NCBI GenBank assembly: GCA_963989245.1
Contig: OZ022346.1
Coordinates: 10,116,747-10,180,746, forward strand
Length of the DNA: 64,000 bases
From: Nansenia antarctica
Taxonomy: Eukaryota; Chordata; Actinopteri; Argentiniformes; Microstomatidae
Reading direction: 5' to 3'
Under the pieces are notes generated by a model, which did not search any database, was not told the DNA's origin, and saw only the letters and a list, made by a program, of their open reading frames with translations. The first letter of the stretch is position 1, and the number at the start of each line of letters is the position of its first letter. Made by a program: the position numbers and the translations under genes. Positions 31,721 through 43,865 of the stretch are shown in pieces.

Positions 31721-32893
31721 GAAATGACATGCCCATAGTGAATATAGAATATCTCCACAATCACAAGGGCCTTCATAATGATATTGTTATCAAATGAAAG
31801 CTAACACCTGTGGGGTGGCTGTAGAAGTGTCAGAATCAAAATCTATGTTACTGTGTCAGAGCAAATAGAGCTAGAACATTATAAAACATCTCAAATTCAG
31901 TCTCCGCCTAAAAAAACAACAGCTTTTACAGTGAATATCACCTTGGAAACCTGATAACGAAGCCCAAATCATCTAGGAATCAGTACTCCAGGGTCTTATT
32001 AGTACTTGTGCCAAAGTCGATGCTAGTAATGTGAGCAAATGCAACTTTGTACCTGTTTTAGTACAGACCGTATGTTTAGGCGGACACCTATATGTTTAGG
32101 CCATTTGGAGATATTTTGGCACCATCTTTGACCTTTGACCTTTCTCATGTATCTTTTTTTTTTTTTTTGGGGGGGGGGGGGGAATTTTTTGGGTTGGCCG
32201 ACCAATGGTATGGAAATTCGGCGTTGAAACCGGACATGACACATTCTCCAGTTGGAGAAAACTGGATGTGACTTAGGCCGTGTTTACCGTCTCGGGAAAA
32301 AAAATGGTGGCATCGTATAGCATGCAAAGTTGTGAAAAAAATGTGATATCGATGAAGAGAATTGATCGAGGTAAACTCTTTATATCACTTCGGATCCACA
32401 TGGGGGTCCGTTGGCTCCTATGTTAACTAGCGAGTTGTACTTACCCTTCAAACTTTGCACGAGTACTGAGCCCCTCCACTTCTCATTGGCAATGATGTGT
32501 CCATAAGGGGGGACAGCATTTACAAGCACTGCCCTTTTTGTCTCAATTTGGAATTACGAACAGGACGAGTTTCCTGGGATTAGTTTGCCTCCAGAATTGC
32601 ATCTACATATAATATAATATACATCTGTGTTCCGTGAACGACAACAGACAGTCCTGCTCTGCCTGTCCACCTCCCTCCTCGCTTCAAAAGAAAAGCGCCA
32701 ACGTTAAACTTGTTTTTAGCATTTAGTATAGAAATAGTTAATATGGATAAAGGAATCACACATTATATTTAACTTATCTATGGAAATAAACATCTCAATT
32801 ATTGCTTTTAAGGGTTTGTAATTCTATTTCTAATATCCTAATTCATTTGGTGAAAAACGGCAGGGACTGAAAGTGAAGTTTCTGACGGACGTG
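31721..32893. other. No gene recognised; T-run/G-run at 32152-32182
   Basis: AT-rich intergenic sequence with T(18) followed by G(14) near 32153-32182, otherwise nothing recognised. Confidence 0.55.
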
Positions 32894-33013
32894 AATACAT
32901 CTATACCGCCATCTGGTGGGCAGCGGAGGGAATACATCTATACCGCCATCTGGTGGGCAGCGGAGGGAATACATCTATACCGCCATCTGGTGGGCAGCGG
33001 AGGGAATACATCT
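32894..33013 (+). repeat. 37-bp minisatellite carrying CTCF-like motifs
   Basis: Three exact 37-bp units (32894, 32931, 32968) plus a 9-base start of a fourth. Each contains ACCGCCATCTGGTGGGCAG, close to the CTCF core (GCGCCMYCTRGTGG family). A single related copy (CACCGCCATCTGGTGGCAG) lies at 35539-35557, beyond the LINE. Confidence 0.9.
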
Positions 33014-35525
33014 TGATTGAAAACCTTTATTGTCCCCAATGGGGAAATTTTGTTGTCAAACAGCTCAGTTAGGGCAGACAGAAAACATTCAATAAAATAC
33101 ATAAAACAGTGCAGGCTCAATAAGTAAAAAGTTCCAAGTTCCAAAGTTCCAGCTCCAGGTCTCCCCCACCCTGCAGGGCCTGGTTGTAGAGTCGGAGTGC
33201 AGCTGGAACAAAGGACTGTCCAAATCTTTTTGTACTTTGACGGGGGAGAACAAATCTGTGGCTGAACTTGCTCCTCATCCCCGCCAGCTCGCAGTACATC
33301 GGGTGGGAGGGATTGGCCAGCATGGCCGCCAGTTTTTTCCCCATCCTCTGTTCTGCCACCACCTCTAGGCTGTCCAGCCCGGTCCCCACCACAGAGCTGG
33401 CCTTCTTCACCAGTTTGTTTAGCTTCGCAGCATCCCTGGCACAGATGTTTCCACCCCAGCAGGCCACGGCGAAGAACAGAACGCTGGCAACCACCGACTG
33501 ATAAAACATTCGCAGCAGCTTGTTGCAGACACCGAAAGACCTCAGCCTTCTCAGGAAAAACAGTCTGCTCTGCCCTTTCCTGAGAAGAGCCTCGGTGTTG
33601 TCAGTCCAGTCCAGTTTGTTATTAATTTGTACTCCCAGGTACCTGTAGGAGTCCACCCTCTCGACTTCCACCCCCTTGATGGTGATGGGGGCTGGGGTCC
33701 TTCTCTTCCTCCTAAAATCCACCACCAACTCCTTTGTTTTGCTGGTGTTAAGCAAAAGGTAGTTGGTGTCGCACCACTGCACAAAGCTCTCCACCAGGGC
33801 CCTGTACTCCTTATCCCTGTCGTCTGTGATGTAACCGACGATAGAGGAGTCATCAGAAAACTTCTGCAGGTGGCACTGGTCGGAGCTAAACTGGAAGTCG
33901 GAGGTATAGAGGGTGAAGAGAAAGGGTGACAGAACAGTTCCCTGGGGGGCACCGGTGTTGCACACCACCACCTCAGACTGACAGCCCTGCAGTCTCACAT
34001 ACTGACGTCTGTCTGTGAGGTAGTTGTGGATCCAAGCCGTCAGGGAGTCCTCCACACACATCACTGCTAGTTTGTCAGCCAGCAGTGATGGCTTGATAGT
34101 GTTAAATGCACTGGAGAAGTCGAAGAACATGGTCCTCACCATGCTCTGTGGCCTCTCCAGGTGTGTGTAGGCCCTGTGCAGCATGTAAATGATGGCATCC
34201 TCCACCCCCATGCTCTCCTGGTATGCAAACTGCCGGGGGTCCAGGAAGTCCTTCACCTGGGGCTTAAGGTGTTGCAGCACTAGCCTCTCCAGGATCTTCA
34301 TGACCTGTGGTGTCAGGGCGACAGGTCTGTAGTCGTTTGGGGTGCTGGGCCGTCCCTTCTTTGGCACTGGGACGATGCAAGAGGTCTTCCAGAGCTGTGG
34401 CACCCTCCTCAGTCTTAGAGATAGACTGAAGAGATGTTGGAATGTGTCCGCCAGCTCTCCAGCACACACCTTCAGAACCCTGGGGTTGATGTTGTCTGGA
34501 CCTCTGGACTTGTTCACATTCACCCTGGTGAGCTGCCTTCTCACCTGCTCAGATGTTATAAAGCTGTGAGTACAGGTGTCTCCAGGTGTGAAGCATGCTC
34601 CCTGGCTCCTGGTGTTGGTAAGGGGAGGCAATTGCTGCTGGGGTGTGAGGGGGTCAGGGGGAGTGGGGGCTACTGTTGCCAGGGGTGCGGTACATTGGAG
34701 AGGGGAGGAGAGGGTCGGGGGCTGTGGGGGGTGACAGGGGGATGGTTGGTCAAACCTGTTAAAGAAGCAGTTCAGGTCATCCGCCTGCTCTCGGGTCCCC
34801 TCCACCACAGTATGTGGCTGCTTGTGGCCCGTGATCTTCTTGAAACCCTTCCACACCTCCTTGGAGCTGTGGGCCACTAGCCCGCCCTCCAATTTCCTCC
34901 TGTATTCCTCTTTGGCTGCTCTCAGCTCCTTCTTCACCTCCTTCTGAGCGGCCCTGGCTCCCTCAGTGTCCCCTGCCTTAAACAGCCTCCTCTTCCTTTT
35001 CAGAAGGTTCTTGATGTTCCCATTTATCCACGGCTTGTTGTTAGGAAAGCACCGTACCTTTTTAATGGGGACGATGCTCTCCTCGCAGAACTTGATATAG
35101 TCTGTGACACAGTCTAGCAGACCATCTATGTCCTCCCCGTGGACTCTCTGGAACATCCCCCAGTCGGTTGTTTCAAAACATGCCCTCAGCTCCTCCTCCA
35201 CGTCTTCTGACCATTGCTGGACAGTCCTGGTGGTGATAGGCAGCCTTTTTATGATAGGGGTGTATGTTGGTTCCATCCAGACCATATTGTGATCGGATGC
35301 CCCTAGTGGCGGGAGGGCAGTGGATGTGTAGGCTCCCTTCACATTGGCATATAGTTTGTCTAGTATTTTGTTCTCCCTTGTTTTACATGTGACATACTGG
35401 GTAAAATCCGTCAATGTCTTTTCCATATTTACGTGGTTGAAGTCGCCATTCACAATGACAAATGCGTTTGGGTGTGCAGTCTGTATCCCCGCGATGCAGG
35501 AATGGATGACGTCATTTGCGCGCGC
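33014..35525 (-). mobile_element. Non-LTR retrotransposon (Rex1/CR1-like), 5' truncated, long RT frame
   Basis: One open frame of 778 codons (35453 to 33117). It starts inside the endonuclease (GDFNHVN, ..LPPLGASDHNMVW) and continues through a complete RT: FRPVALTP-type block (NDYRPVALTPQVMK), FFDFSSAFNTIKPSLL, GAPQGTVLSPFLFTLY, the catalytic FSDDSSIVG, and thumb/C-terminal region. The 3' end carries AATAAAGG-type sequence. The 5' part of the endonuclease is missing, so it cannot move by itself. The clade is tentative. Confidence 0.9.
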
Positions 35526-35557
35526 CGGGCCGCAAATCTACACCGCCATCTGGTGGC

Positions 35558-36228
35558 AGTAGAGAACATTACACATTTACCTCACTTCGATAACCACGTT
35601 GCTGATGTGGATGACGCCGGTTATCTAATTCTGTTGGATGATTCTACCTGGACGACAAACACTTGGATGATTCTACCTAATCCGTATACACTTCTACTTG
35701 TTCAACTGTTTCAACTAAAACAGGTAGGAAATTCATACAAGTGTCGACAGGGAAGCAGTGGCAACGGGTTAGCTGTGATTGACAAGCACTCTGCAGACAC
35801 GTGCCAGGTCTGCGTGGTGCGTTGGACTTCTTGCTCAGCGAACTTTAAGAAGGTACAACACTAGTGAAATTGCTAGCTATCACGATTCAAAGAGGCATGT
35901 GCAAGCGAATATCTGCTAGCTGAAATTATAATTAGCCAAGAAAATCTCACTTTACCATATTAGTTTATTACCACCAGACTGCGTTTCTCGTGAAGTCATT
36001 AGCTAAGCAGGCTAACCGCACGTGCTTATTTTATTGAGCAAAATCATAAAATGCACGACTATAACTAACTATTTTAACCAATAGTATATAGCTTATAGAT
36101 TTGAAGAACAGGTTTAATCCACCACCAAGCTGAGTTTATTGCCTGTTGTGGAAGCTAGCTCATAAGCAAGTTTCAATTATATGGAATACAGCCACGTGCG
36201 ATATTCTTTGTTTTAACTTGCAGTTGGC
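35558..36228. other. No recognisable feature
   Basis: AT-rich sequence between the LINE and the gypsy element. Weak open frames only. Confidence 0.55.
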
Positions 36229-36233
36229 CAAGC

Positions 36234-36447
36234 TGTTATGTATGCAATAGGCATGGGACTATGTTATGTTGTTGCTATACTGTGGGTGCGCATTGATATG
36301 TACATGTTATGTGGTGTGCATTGATATGCACATGTGGTTGTTGAACTTGACGTCGTCAGTAAAGTAGTGAGACCGGAGCTCCTTGTTCATGCTGTTAGTT
36401 TTATTGCTGTTAGTTTTATTACTGTTAGTCCAGGCAGAATCGTAACG
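36234..36447 (+). repeat. 5' LTR of gypsy element
   Basis: About 214 bases, longer than the 3' LTR because of an internal repeat (GTTAGTTTTATTGCT and GTTAGTTTTATTACT). Confidence 0.88.
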
Positions 36448-36699
36448 ATCACCGCAGTGCAAGGTTGCAGAAGACGGGAGAGAATTGAAAGAAAAGTGAG
36501 TAAACTAAGAGGAGTCTGTAGCGGACTATATCGCGGAGCTCCGTAGACTGGCTGAACACTGTGAATTTGGATTGCACAATGAAGGCATGCAGAAAAGGCT
36601 CTTGACCAAAAAGAATCTGACACTGGAGTGACATCGCCTTGTCAATGGAAACTGTTGCAAAAGACTCGGTTCAACTGCAAAAGAAATATATGGGAGAAT

Positions 36700-37482
36700 G
36701 CTCAGTGAATAAAATGCACACAAAAAGGCATGCTATCGGTGTGGGAACAAGTCACATGACCCAGTTGATTGCTGGTTCAAAGATAAAGACTGTAGACAGT
36801 GCAACAAAAGAGGACACATACAGAAAATGTGCAAATCAAAGCCATGTGATAAGACATCATACCAAAAGAAAACAGGAAAGAGAGACAGAAATGTACATCA
36901 GGTCAGTGAAACTGATTCAAGTGATTCAAGTGTTGAGTTGTCATGCCTCGAACTTCACTCTCTTAAAGAGACAGGTCGTAAAATCATATGGGTGACACCT
37001 GAGGTAGAGGGAGTGAAATTGAAGATGGAGTTAGATACTGGATCTGCCCTCTCAATAATTTCCCACAAAGACTATGTGAGGAACTTTTCAAATCTGAAAC
37101 TAAAACCTACCTCAGTGATGTTGAAAACGTACACAGGTGAGAAAATATCTCCCATGGGAAAACTGAAAGTGAAAGTGAAGAATGAGAATGACACACAGAG
37201 GTTGGAGTTGTATGTGCTACAATGTGTGGGGGTACCCTTATTTGGACGTGAATGGATAAGAAGTATCCAGCTTAATTGGCAGTCAATAAAGGCAATGCAG
37301 ATCACCTCAAAACAAAACAACAGCACTACAAAGGAAAGTCTGGCACAGATACTGACACAGTCTGCACAGGTTTTCCAAGACGGAATAGGCACCCTGAAAC
37401 ACATGAAAGCACAGGTCATACTCGAGGATGATGCAAAACCCAAGTTTCACAAGGCTCGTCCTCCTACGCCCTTCGCCCCAAG
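36700..37482 (+). pseudogene. gypsy gag zinc knuckles and protease
   Basis: Two CCHC knuckles (CYRCGNKSHDPVDC from 36731; CRQCNKRGHIQKMC) are followed by an aspartic protease with LDTGSALSIIS (GAT ACT GGA TCT at 37034-37045). Less than 300 bases separate the 5' LTR from the knuckles, so most of the capsid region is absent. The frame leaves the RT frame near 37470, a frameshift that disables a full polyprotein. Confidence 0.9.
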
Positions 37483-40074
37483 GTGGAGGCGGAGCTCCAG
37501 CAATTGGAGGACCAAGGTATTCTCTCCAAGGTCGACTGGTGTGACTGGGCAACACCTATTGTGCCCGTAGTCAAGAAGACGGGTGCGGTACGAATCTGTG
37601 GTGATTTCAAGGTCACAGTAAATCCTGTCCTGCATGCAGATCAGTATCCCCTCCCACGCATAGATGATATCTTTGCGTCCCTGGCGGGTGGAGAGCGTTT
37701 CTCAAAGATAGACCTTGCTCAGGCATACTTGCAGATGGAGGTGGAGGAGTCATCAAGAAAGTACCTGACCATAAACACCACCAAAGGCCTTTACCAGTAC
37801 AACAGATTGGTCTTTGGTATATCTAGTGCCCCAGCGATATGGCAACGTGCTATGGATCAAGTACTCCAAGGGATACCGGGCACACAATGCTATCTGGACG
37901 ACATCATTGTCACTGGAGTTGATGATGGGACACACCTGGCAAACCTGAAGACAGTCCTGTCCAGATTGGAGGAATACGGACTGAGAGCAAACAAGAAGAA
38001 ATGCGAGTTTTTCAAAGACTCCATCGAGTTTTGTGGTCACACCATCGACAGACATGGCCTCCACAAATCTCAGGACAAAATCAATGCTGTTCTGAGAGCA
38101 ACAAAACCAGAGAATGTGAGCCAGCTGCGCTCCTTCCTGGGCCTTATTAATTATTACCACAAGTTTCTGCCAAACCTCTCCACTGTTTTGCACCCCTTAC
38201 ACTGTTTGTTACAGTTGGGCAGGAAATGGAAGTGGTCAAAGGACTGTGAACGAGCATTTGAGACTGCTAAGCAGCTAATCACCTCAGAAGAGGTCTTAAC
38301 GCACTTTGACCCCAGTCTCCCCCTGCGCCTGGCCTGCGATGCGTCCCCGTATGGTATTGGCGCCGTGCTCTCACACAAAATGCCTGATGGAACTGAGCGA
38401 CCAATCGCTTTCGCATCAAGATCTCTCAACTCGGCAGAACGCAACTATGCTCAAATTGACAGAGAAGCCTTGAGTTTAGTATGGGGGGTGAAGAAGTTTA
38501 ATCAATATCTATATGGAAAGCACTTCACATTGATCACAGATCATCAGCCCCTGGTATCAATCTTTCACCCTCAAAAGTGTATCCCAGTAATGACAGCAGC
38601 ACGCTTACAAAGATGGGCTCTGTTTCTGGGTGCGCACACCTACACCATTGAGTTTAAAGGAACTAAACAACATGGAAACGCCGATGGACTCTCACGCCTC
38701 CCACACGAGGCACACCCTGTGGAGGACACAACGAATCCAGCTGACGCGTTCCACTTGACCCAACTGGAGTCACTTCCTGCCACAAGAGCTCAGATACAAA
38801 TGGAGACCAACAGAGATCCTACCATGTCTAAAGTATATGAGTTGACAGTGAATGGATGGCCAACACAGGGCTACCTCCAGCTACCTGAGTACTCCACCCG
38901 TCGTGACCAGCTATCAGTGTGTCAAGGCTGTGTCATGTGGTGTACGCGTGTCATTGTGCCACCCAAGCTGCGTTCACGAGTGTTGGAATCATTACACGAA
39001 GGGCATCTCGGTGTGGTTAAGATGAAGAGCCTTGCTAGAAGCTATGTCTGGTGGCCTGGCATAGACGATCAAATAGAGGACCTGGCTAAGACCTGCAGTG
39101 GATGCCAACAGATACAGCGCCAACCCCAGACGGCACCCCTCCACACATGGGAATGGCCCACTACCCCGTGGCAACGTATTCACATAGACTACGCAGGGCC
39201 CTTCATGGATCGGATGTTCCTCATTGTGGTTGACGCCCATTCAAAGTGGCCCGAAGTCTTCACAGTGAAACAGGCCACATCTACTAAAACAGTGGACATA
39301 CTGCACACACTCTTCTCCCGCACAGGGCTGCCCCAACAACTGGTGAGTGACAACGCGAGTATATTCACTGGAGAGGAGTTCCAGAGTTTCCTCAAACGGA
39401 ATGGTGTCAAACACCTTACCTCAGCTCCTCACCATCCTGCAACTAACGGCTTGGCGGAACGTTTTGTACAATCTTTCAAGCAGTCAATGAAAGCAAGTGG
39501 GAAGGATGGAACAGTGTTACAACAGAAAGTAGCAAACTTCCTGCTGGCTTACCGAAACACAGCTCATGCCACAACGGGCCAGACGCCGTCTATGCTGTTC
39601 ATGGGCAGGAACCTCAGATCGCGTTTGGATTTGCTAAAACCAGACATCCGCAAACATGTGTTGGAGAAGCAGTGTTCTAGTGGACAGACACAACGGCAAC
39701 TGAGGAGTTTCAGTGTTGGACACAAAGTGCTTGCCAGAGACTATAGAGGTAATAACCAGAAATGGCAGCCTGGTGAGGTTCTGTCACGGACAGGACCACT
39801 GACTTACACCGTGAGTGTAGGGCCTGACATCGTCTGGCGCAGGCATGTTGACCAGCTACTGGATGCAACAGCTCGCAATACCACAGCTAAGGAATCAGTG
39901 GCACCTCCAGACTCGGATGAGTCTACTCTGGCAACACCAGAGGACTTTGACACTGATAATGATGCTGAACCTGCACAGGCTGTTGAACCTCAACTGAGGG
40001 CCACTGGCTCTGGTTCTCAACCAAGGCGTTACCCTGAGAGAAATCGCAGAGCACCTCAGAGACTTGAATTGTAG
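37483..40074 (+). CDS. gypsy pol: reverse transcriptase, RNase H, integrase
   Basis: An open frame of 863 codons. RT carries CYLDDIIVTG (YLDD at 37891-37902). RNase H carries CDASPYGIGAVLSH and TDHQPLVSIF. Integrase carries the HHCC zinc finger (HEGHLGVVK, then CSGCQQ) and the DDE core: Asp in HIDYAGPF, Asp in LVSDNASIF, Glu in NGLAERFVQ. A GPY-like C-terminal module follows (KWQPGEVLSRTGPLTY). No stop interrupts it, unusual for an old insertion, but it lacks an in-frame protease and gag. Confidence 0.93.
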   Translation: MEAELQQLEDQGILSKVDWCDWATPIVPVVKKTGAVRICGDFKVTVNPVLHADQYPLPRIDDIFASLAGGERFSKIDLAQAYLQMEVEESSRKYLTINTTKGLYQYNRLVFGISSAPAIWQRAMDQVLQGIPGTQCYLDDIIVTGVDDGTHLANLKTVLSRLEEYGLRANKKKCEFFKDSIEFCGHTIDRHGLHKSQDKINAVLRATKPENVSQLRSFLGLINYYHKFLPNLSTVLHPLHCLLQLGRKWKWSKDCERAFETAKQLITSEEVLTHFDPSLPLRLACDASPYGIGAVLSHKMPDGTERPIAFASRSLNSAERNYAQIDREALSLVWGVKKFNQYLYGKHFTLITDHQPLVSIFHPQKCIPVMTAARLQRWALFLGAHTYTIEFKGTKQHGNADGLSRLPHEAHPVEDTTNPADAFHLTQLESLPATRAQIQMETNRDPTMSKVYELTVNGWPTQGYLQLPEYSTRRDQLSVCQGCVMWCTRVIVPPKLRSRVLESLHEGHLGVVKMKSLARSYVWWPGIDDQIEDLAKTCSGCQQIQRQPQTAPLHTWEWPTTPWQRIHIDYAGPFMDRMFLIVVDAHSKWPEVFTVKQATSTKTVDILHTLFSRTGLPQQLVSDNASIFTGEEFQSFLKRNGVKHLTSAPHHPATNGLAERFVQSFKQSMKASGKDGTVLQQKVANFLLAYRNTAHATTGQTPSMLFMGRNLRSRLDLLKPDIRKHVLEKQCSSGQTQRQLRSFSVGHKVLARDYRGNNQKWQPGEVLSRTGPLTYTVSVGPDIVWRRHVDQLLDATARNTTAKESVAPPDSDESTLATPEDFDTDNDAEPAQAVEPQLRATGSGSQPRRYPERNRRAPQRLEL

Positions 40075-40190
40075 TCAGGACGTACTAACTTACCTTTGAT
40101 AGAGCATTATATTTCTGTTATGGTTAGTTACTGAACACACTGTTTACTTTGTGATGTTTAGGGGTTACATCAATGCTGGAAGGGAGGAAT

Positions 40191-40384
40191 TGTTATGTAT
40201 GCAATAGGCATGGGACTATTTTATGTTGTTGCTATACTGTGGGTGCGCATTGATATGTACATGTTATGTGGTGCGTATTGATATGTTCATGGGGTCGTTG
40301 TTGAACTTGACGTCGACAGTAAAGATGTGAAAACTGTAGCTCCTTGTTCATGCATCCTTACTCCAGGCGTACACAGACGTAACA
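40191..40384 (+). repeat. 3' LTR of gypsy element
   Basis: About 194 bases beginning TGTTATGTATGCAATAGG directly after the polypurine tract, ending CGTAACA before the CAAGC duplication. Confidence 0.92.
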
Positions 40385-40389
40385 CAAGC

Positions 40390-40858
40390 TGTTGGGGGGT
40401 TTGAACGATGGACATATCCATTCTGAAGAGGTAATTATTTCATCATTGCATAAATGTATAGTATTAAGAACAACTTTTTTCTTAAGAACGCTTTGTGAAT
40501 CCGGGCCCAGAATAACTTTTTATTTTTCTGAAGGGAACTTCGGTTGTAGTTGCCAGCAGTGAAATGACAAAGACAGTAGTAAATGATGATCACAGTGTTG
40601 CTATAACTATCATCTTCTATCATTTAGATGTATTATTGTGTAATGTTGTCTACTGTTTGAAATATTCTTTGATCAGTTGATCAGTAATTGGGTTTATTTT
40701 ATTTCAATGACTTTCCACTGATTCTCAATTATGTGCATTATTCGAATGTTTCTTTCTTTCTGTAACATCTTTTCTTCTTCCATGTTTGTTTTAATGTGGG
40801 TGCCTTACGTTGTCATAGCAACCTGATAAAAGTGAAGCTGGAAGAGAGGGGAGGAGTT
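40390..40858. other. No recognisable feature
   Basis: AT-rich sequence between the gypsy element and the phosducin-like gene. Confidence 0.55.
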
Positions 40859-40903
40859 ATGGTGATGTCATCCTGGACTGGTGCCGGGAGGTCAACAACC
40901 AAG
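40859..40903 (+). CDS. Possible first exon of the phosducin-like gene
   Basis: ATG with acceptable context (GTTATGG) opens 15 codons to a GTAAAC donor at 40904, phase 0, which fits the next exon. It has no family similarity, and another frame (YGDVILDWCREVNNQ) is equally open, so it is tentative. Confidence 0.3.
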
Positions 40904-41297
40904 GTAAACACTGAACACACACACACTTAAACACTGAACACACACACACACTTAAACACTGACACACACACTCTTAAACACTGACACACACACTCTTAAC
41001 TCTTAACACAGAAGTATGAAGAAGAAGGAGAGGAAGTAGAAGAGAAGAACGGGGATGATGATTATGATGATGATGATGAAGAGGAGGAGGAGGAGAAGGA
41101 CTGGTACAGGCGGGACCGGTACAGGTACGGAGGGGGTTGTAAAGCTTAATGCTCACTTTACAATGTGTCTGTATGTGTGTGTGTGTGTGTGTCTGTATGT
41201 GCGTGTGTGTGTGTGTCTGTATGTGTGTGTGTATGTGTGTCTGTATGTGTGTGTGTGTGTGTATGTGTGTCTGTATGTTTGTGTGTGTGTGTGTGTC

Positions 41298-41333
<36 letters not shown>

Positions 41334-42000
41334 TGTATGTGTGTGTGTATGTGTGTCTGTATGTGTGTGTGTGTGTCTGTATGTGTGTGTGTGTGTGTAT
41401 GTGTGTGTGTGGTAATCGTTTGTTGTACGTGTTTTTCAAAGAATGACAAAGATTCATCTGTACTAATTGTGTGTGTGTGTGTGTGTGTGCGTCCGTGCGT
41501 ACGTGTGTGTGTGTGAATAACGTGTGTGTGTGTGTGATCCTGGTATCAGGTTATACATGACATTATTGACATAGAAGCTTTTTTTTCCACACGTAACATT
41601 CCCGGCCTTTTGCATCACGGGGGGGGTCAGGTCCCAGGCGGGGGTCAGGGAGGTCACCTCCGCTCCGGCCGGGGTCAGGGTGCAGGATGTGGAGATGGAG
41701 GAGGAGAAGGATGAAGAAGAAGAGGAGGAGAAGTATGAAGAAGAAGGAGAGGAAGTAGAAGAGAAGGAGACAGAGGTTAGGGAGGAGGATGAGGAAGACG
41801 AGGACGATAGAGGCTGGTACAGGCGGGACCGGTACAGGTACGGAGGAGGTTGTAAAGCTTAATGCTCACTTTACAATGTGTCTGTATGTGTGTGTGTGTG
41901 TGTGTGTCTGTATGTGTGTGTGTATGTGTGTCTGTATGTGTGTGTGTGTGTCTGTATGTGTGTGTGTGTATGTGTGTCTGTATGTGTGTGTGTGTGTGTC

Positions 42001-42044
<44 letters not shown>

Positions 42045-42124
42045 TGTATGTGTGTGTGTATGTGTGTCTGTATGTGTGTGTGTGTGTGTGTGTGTGTCTG
42101 TATGTGTGTGTGTGTATGTGTGTC

Positions 42125-42168
<44 letters not shown>

Positions 42169-42178
42169 TGTGTGTGTC

Positions 42179-42225
<47 letters not shown>

Positions 42226-42278
42226 TAATCGTTTGTTGTACGTGTTTTTCAAAGAATGACAAAGATTCATCTGTACTA

Positions 42279-42313
<35 letters not shown>

Positions 42314-43497
42314 CCATGCGTACGTGTGTGTGTGTGAATAACGTGTGTGTGTGTGTGATCCTGGTATCAGGTTATACATGACATTATTGACATAGAAGCT
42401 TTTTTTTCCACACGTAACATTCCCGGCCTTTTGCATCACGGGGGGGGTCAGGTCCCAGGCGGGGGTCAGCCCAGGGGTACGGAGGCCCAGAGGGGCCAGA
42501 TGGAGCGGGCAGAGGTTCGCAGGGGTACGGAGGCCCAGAGGGGCCAGACGGAGCGGGCAGAGGTTCGGTCAGGTCAGGGAGATAAACCGAGAGCAGTACG
42601 CGAGGGAGGTCAACTTCGCTCCGGCCGGGGTCAGGGTGCTGCTCTTAATGTACAAGAGTTTACAGTGAGTTTAAACACTGATCCTCTCTGGGACGGGGTG
42701 AGTTTAAACACTGCATCTTTCTCCCTCCCTCCCTCCCTGTGTCTTTCTTTCTCTCTCTCCCTCACTCCCTCCCCCTCTTTTTTTCCTCACTCTGTACCTC
42801 CTCCATGCACTCTGCTCCATCTTCCCCTGCCTGATAGACATACTGTATCTCTCCCTCCCTCCTACTGTCGTGGATTAATTAATGAGACTCAAGATAGGAA
42901 CTTAGTTTAAATCTAGGTATAGTATTTATTGAAGAAAATGATATTTTACAGCTCTAGAGCGGACAGTCAACTTCTCAATGGGAAGCTTCCAATGACTGAC
43001 ACAAAACTCTCACATAGTACAATTGATATATTGTTAACATAGTTATAACATTGATAACGAGTCTGAGAACAGGGAGTAAGTTCTCGTGGGACCGACAGAG
43101 AGTCCTAAACGAACTGTTTATAACACCCAACCCCTCCCACCCCACCCTATCCCACCCCCCAACCTCCCAACCCCACCCTATCCCCCCACCCCAACCCCCC
43201 CCCCCCTCCAAACGGTTTCAGAGTCCCCATGTTTTTTATTATGGACTTTATTGTCATTGCTACAGTACAGGCACCATGTCCGCCCTCCTGAACCACCACT
43301 TCCTCCACCTGGCCGTCAAGTTCCCGGAGACCAAGTTCCTGAAGATCCAGGCGGGCCTGTGCGTCCCCAACTACCCGGAGCGCCACCTGCCCACCGTGTT
43401 CATCTACAACACGGGGCGCATCATCTGCAGGCTGATCGGGGAGAAGCAGTGCGGGGGCCGGAACGTGCTGGCACAAGGTGACACAGAGAAGCGTGCA

Positions 43498-43536
<39 letters not shown>

Positions 43537-43822
43537 GCATGCACACACACACACAGAAGCGTGCACACACACATAGAAGCGTGCACACACACACAGAAGC
43601 GTGCACACACCCAGAAGCGTGCACACCACACACAGAAGTGTGCACACACACACACACAGTATACATACCAGTACATACATGTACATACATACATACATAC
43701 ATACACAAACACACACACACACACACACACACACGCAGGCGCACACGCAGAAGCAGTCACACACACCACAATGATGATTTCACACAGTAGAATGATTTCA
43801 CACAATTGTCCTCCTGCCACAT

Positions 43823-43865
<43 letters not shown>

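Larger units (their letters stand above)
36234..40384 (+). mobile_element. Ty3/gypsy LTR retrotransposon with target duplication
   Basis: LTRs begin TGTTATGTATGCAATAGG and end near CGTAACA. The element is bounded by the 5-bp direct repeat CAAGC (36229-36233 and 40385-40389). A polypurine tract GGAAGGGAGGAAT precedes the 3' LTR. The internal part encodes two zinc knuckles, protease, RT, RNase H and integrase in that order, which is the gypsy order. Gag is mostly missing, and one frameshift separates protease from RT. Confidence 0.95.

Noticed and set aside
37072..39410. Minus-strand frames across the gypsy pol region
   Set aside because: Shadows of the strongly coding plus strand.
40801..40903. 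Frame YGDVILDWCREVNNQ as a conserved phosducin N-terminus
   Set aside because: Only superficially similar to the GVINDWR or TEWNDIL motifs, and its phase does not fit the next exon without a stop.
41149..42439. Several frames of 88-220 codons of Cys-Val or His-Thr repeats
   Set aside because: Pure translation of TG/CA arrays; no coding signal.
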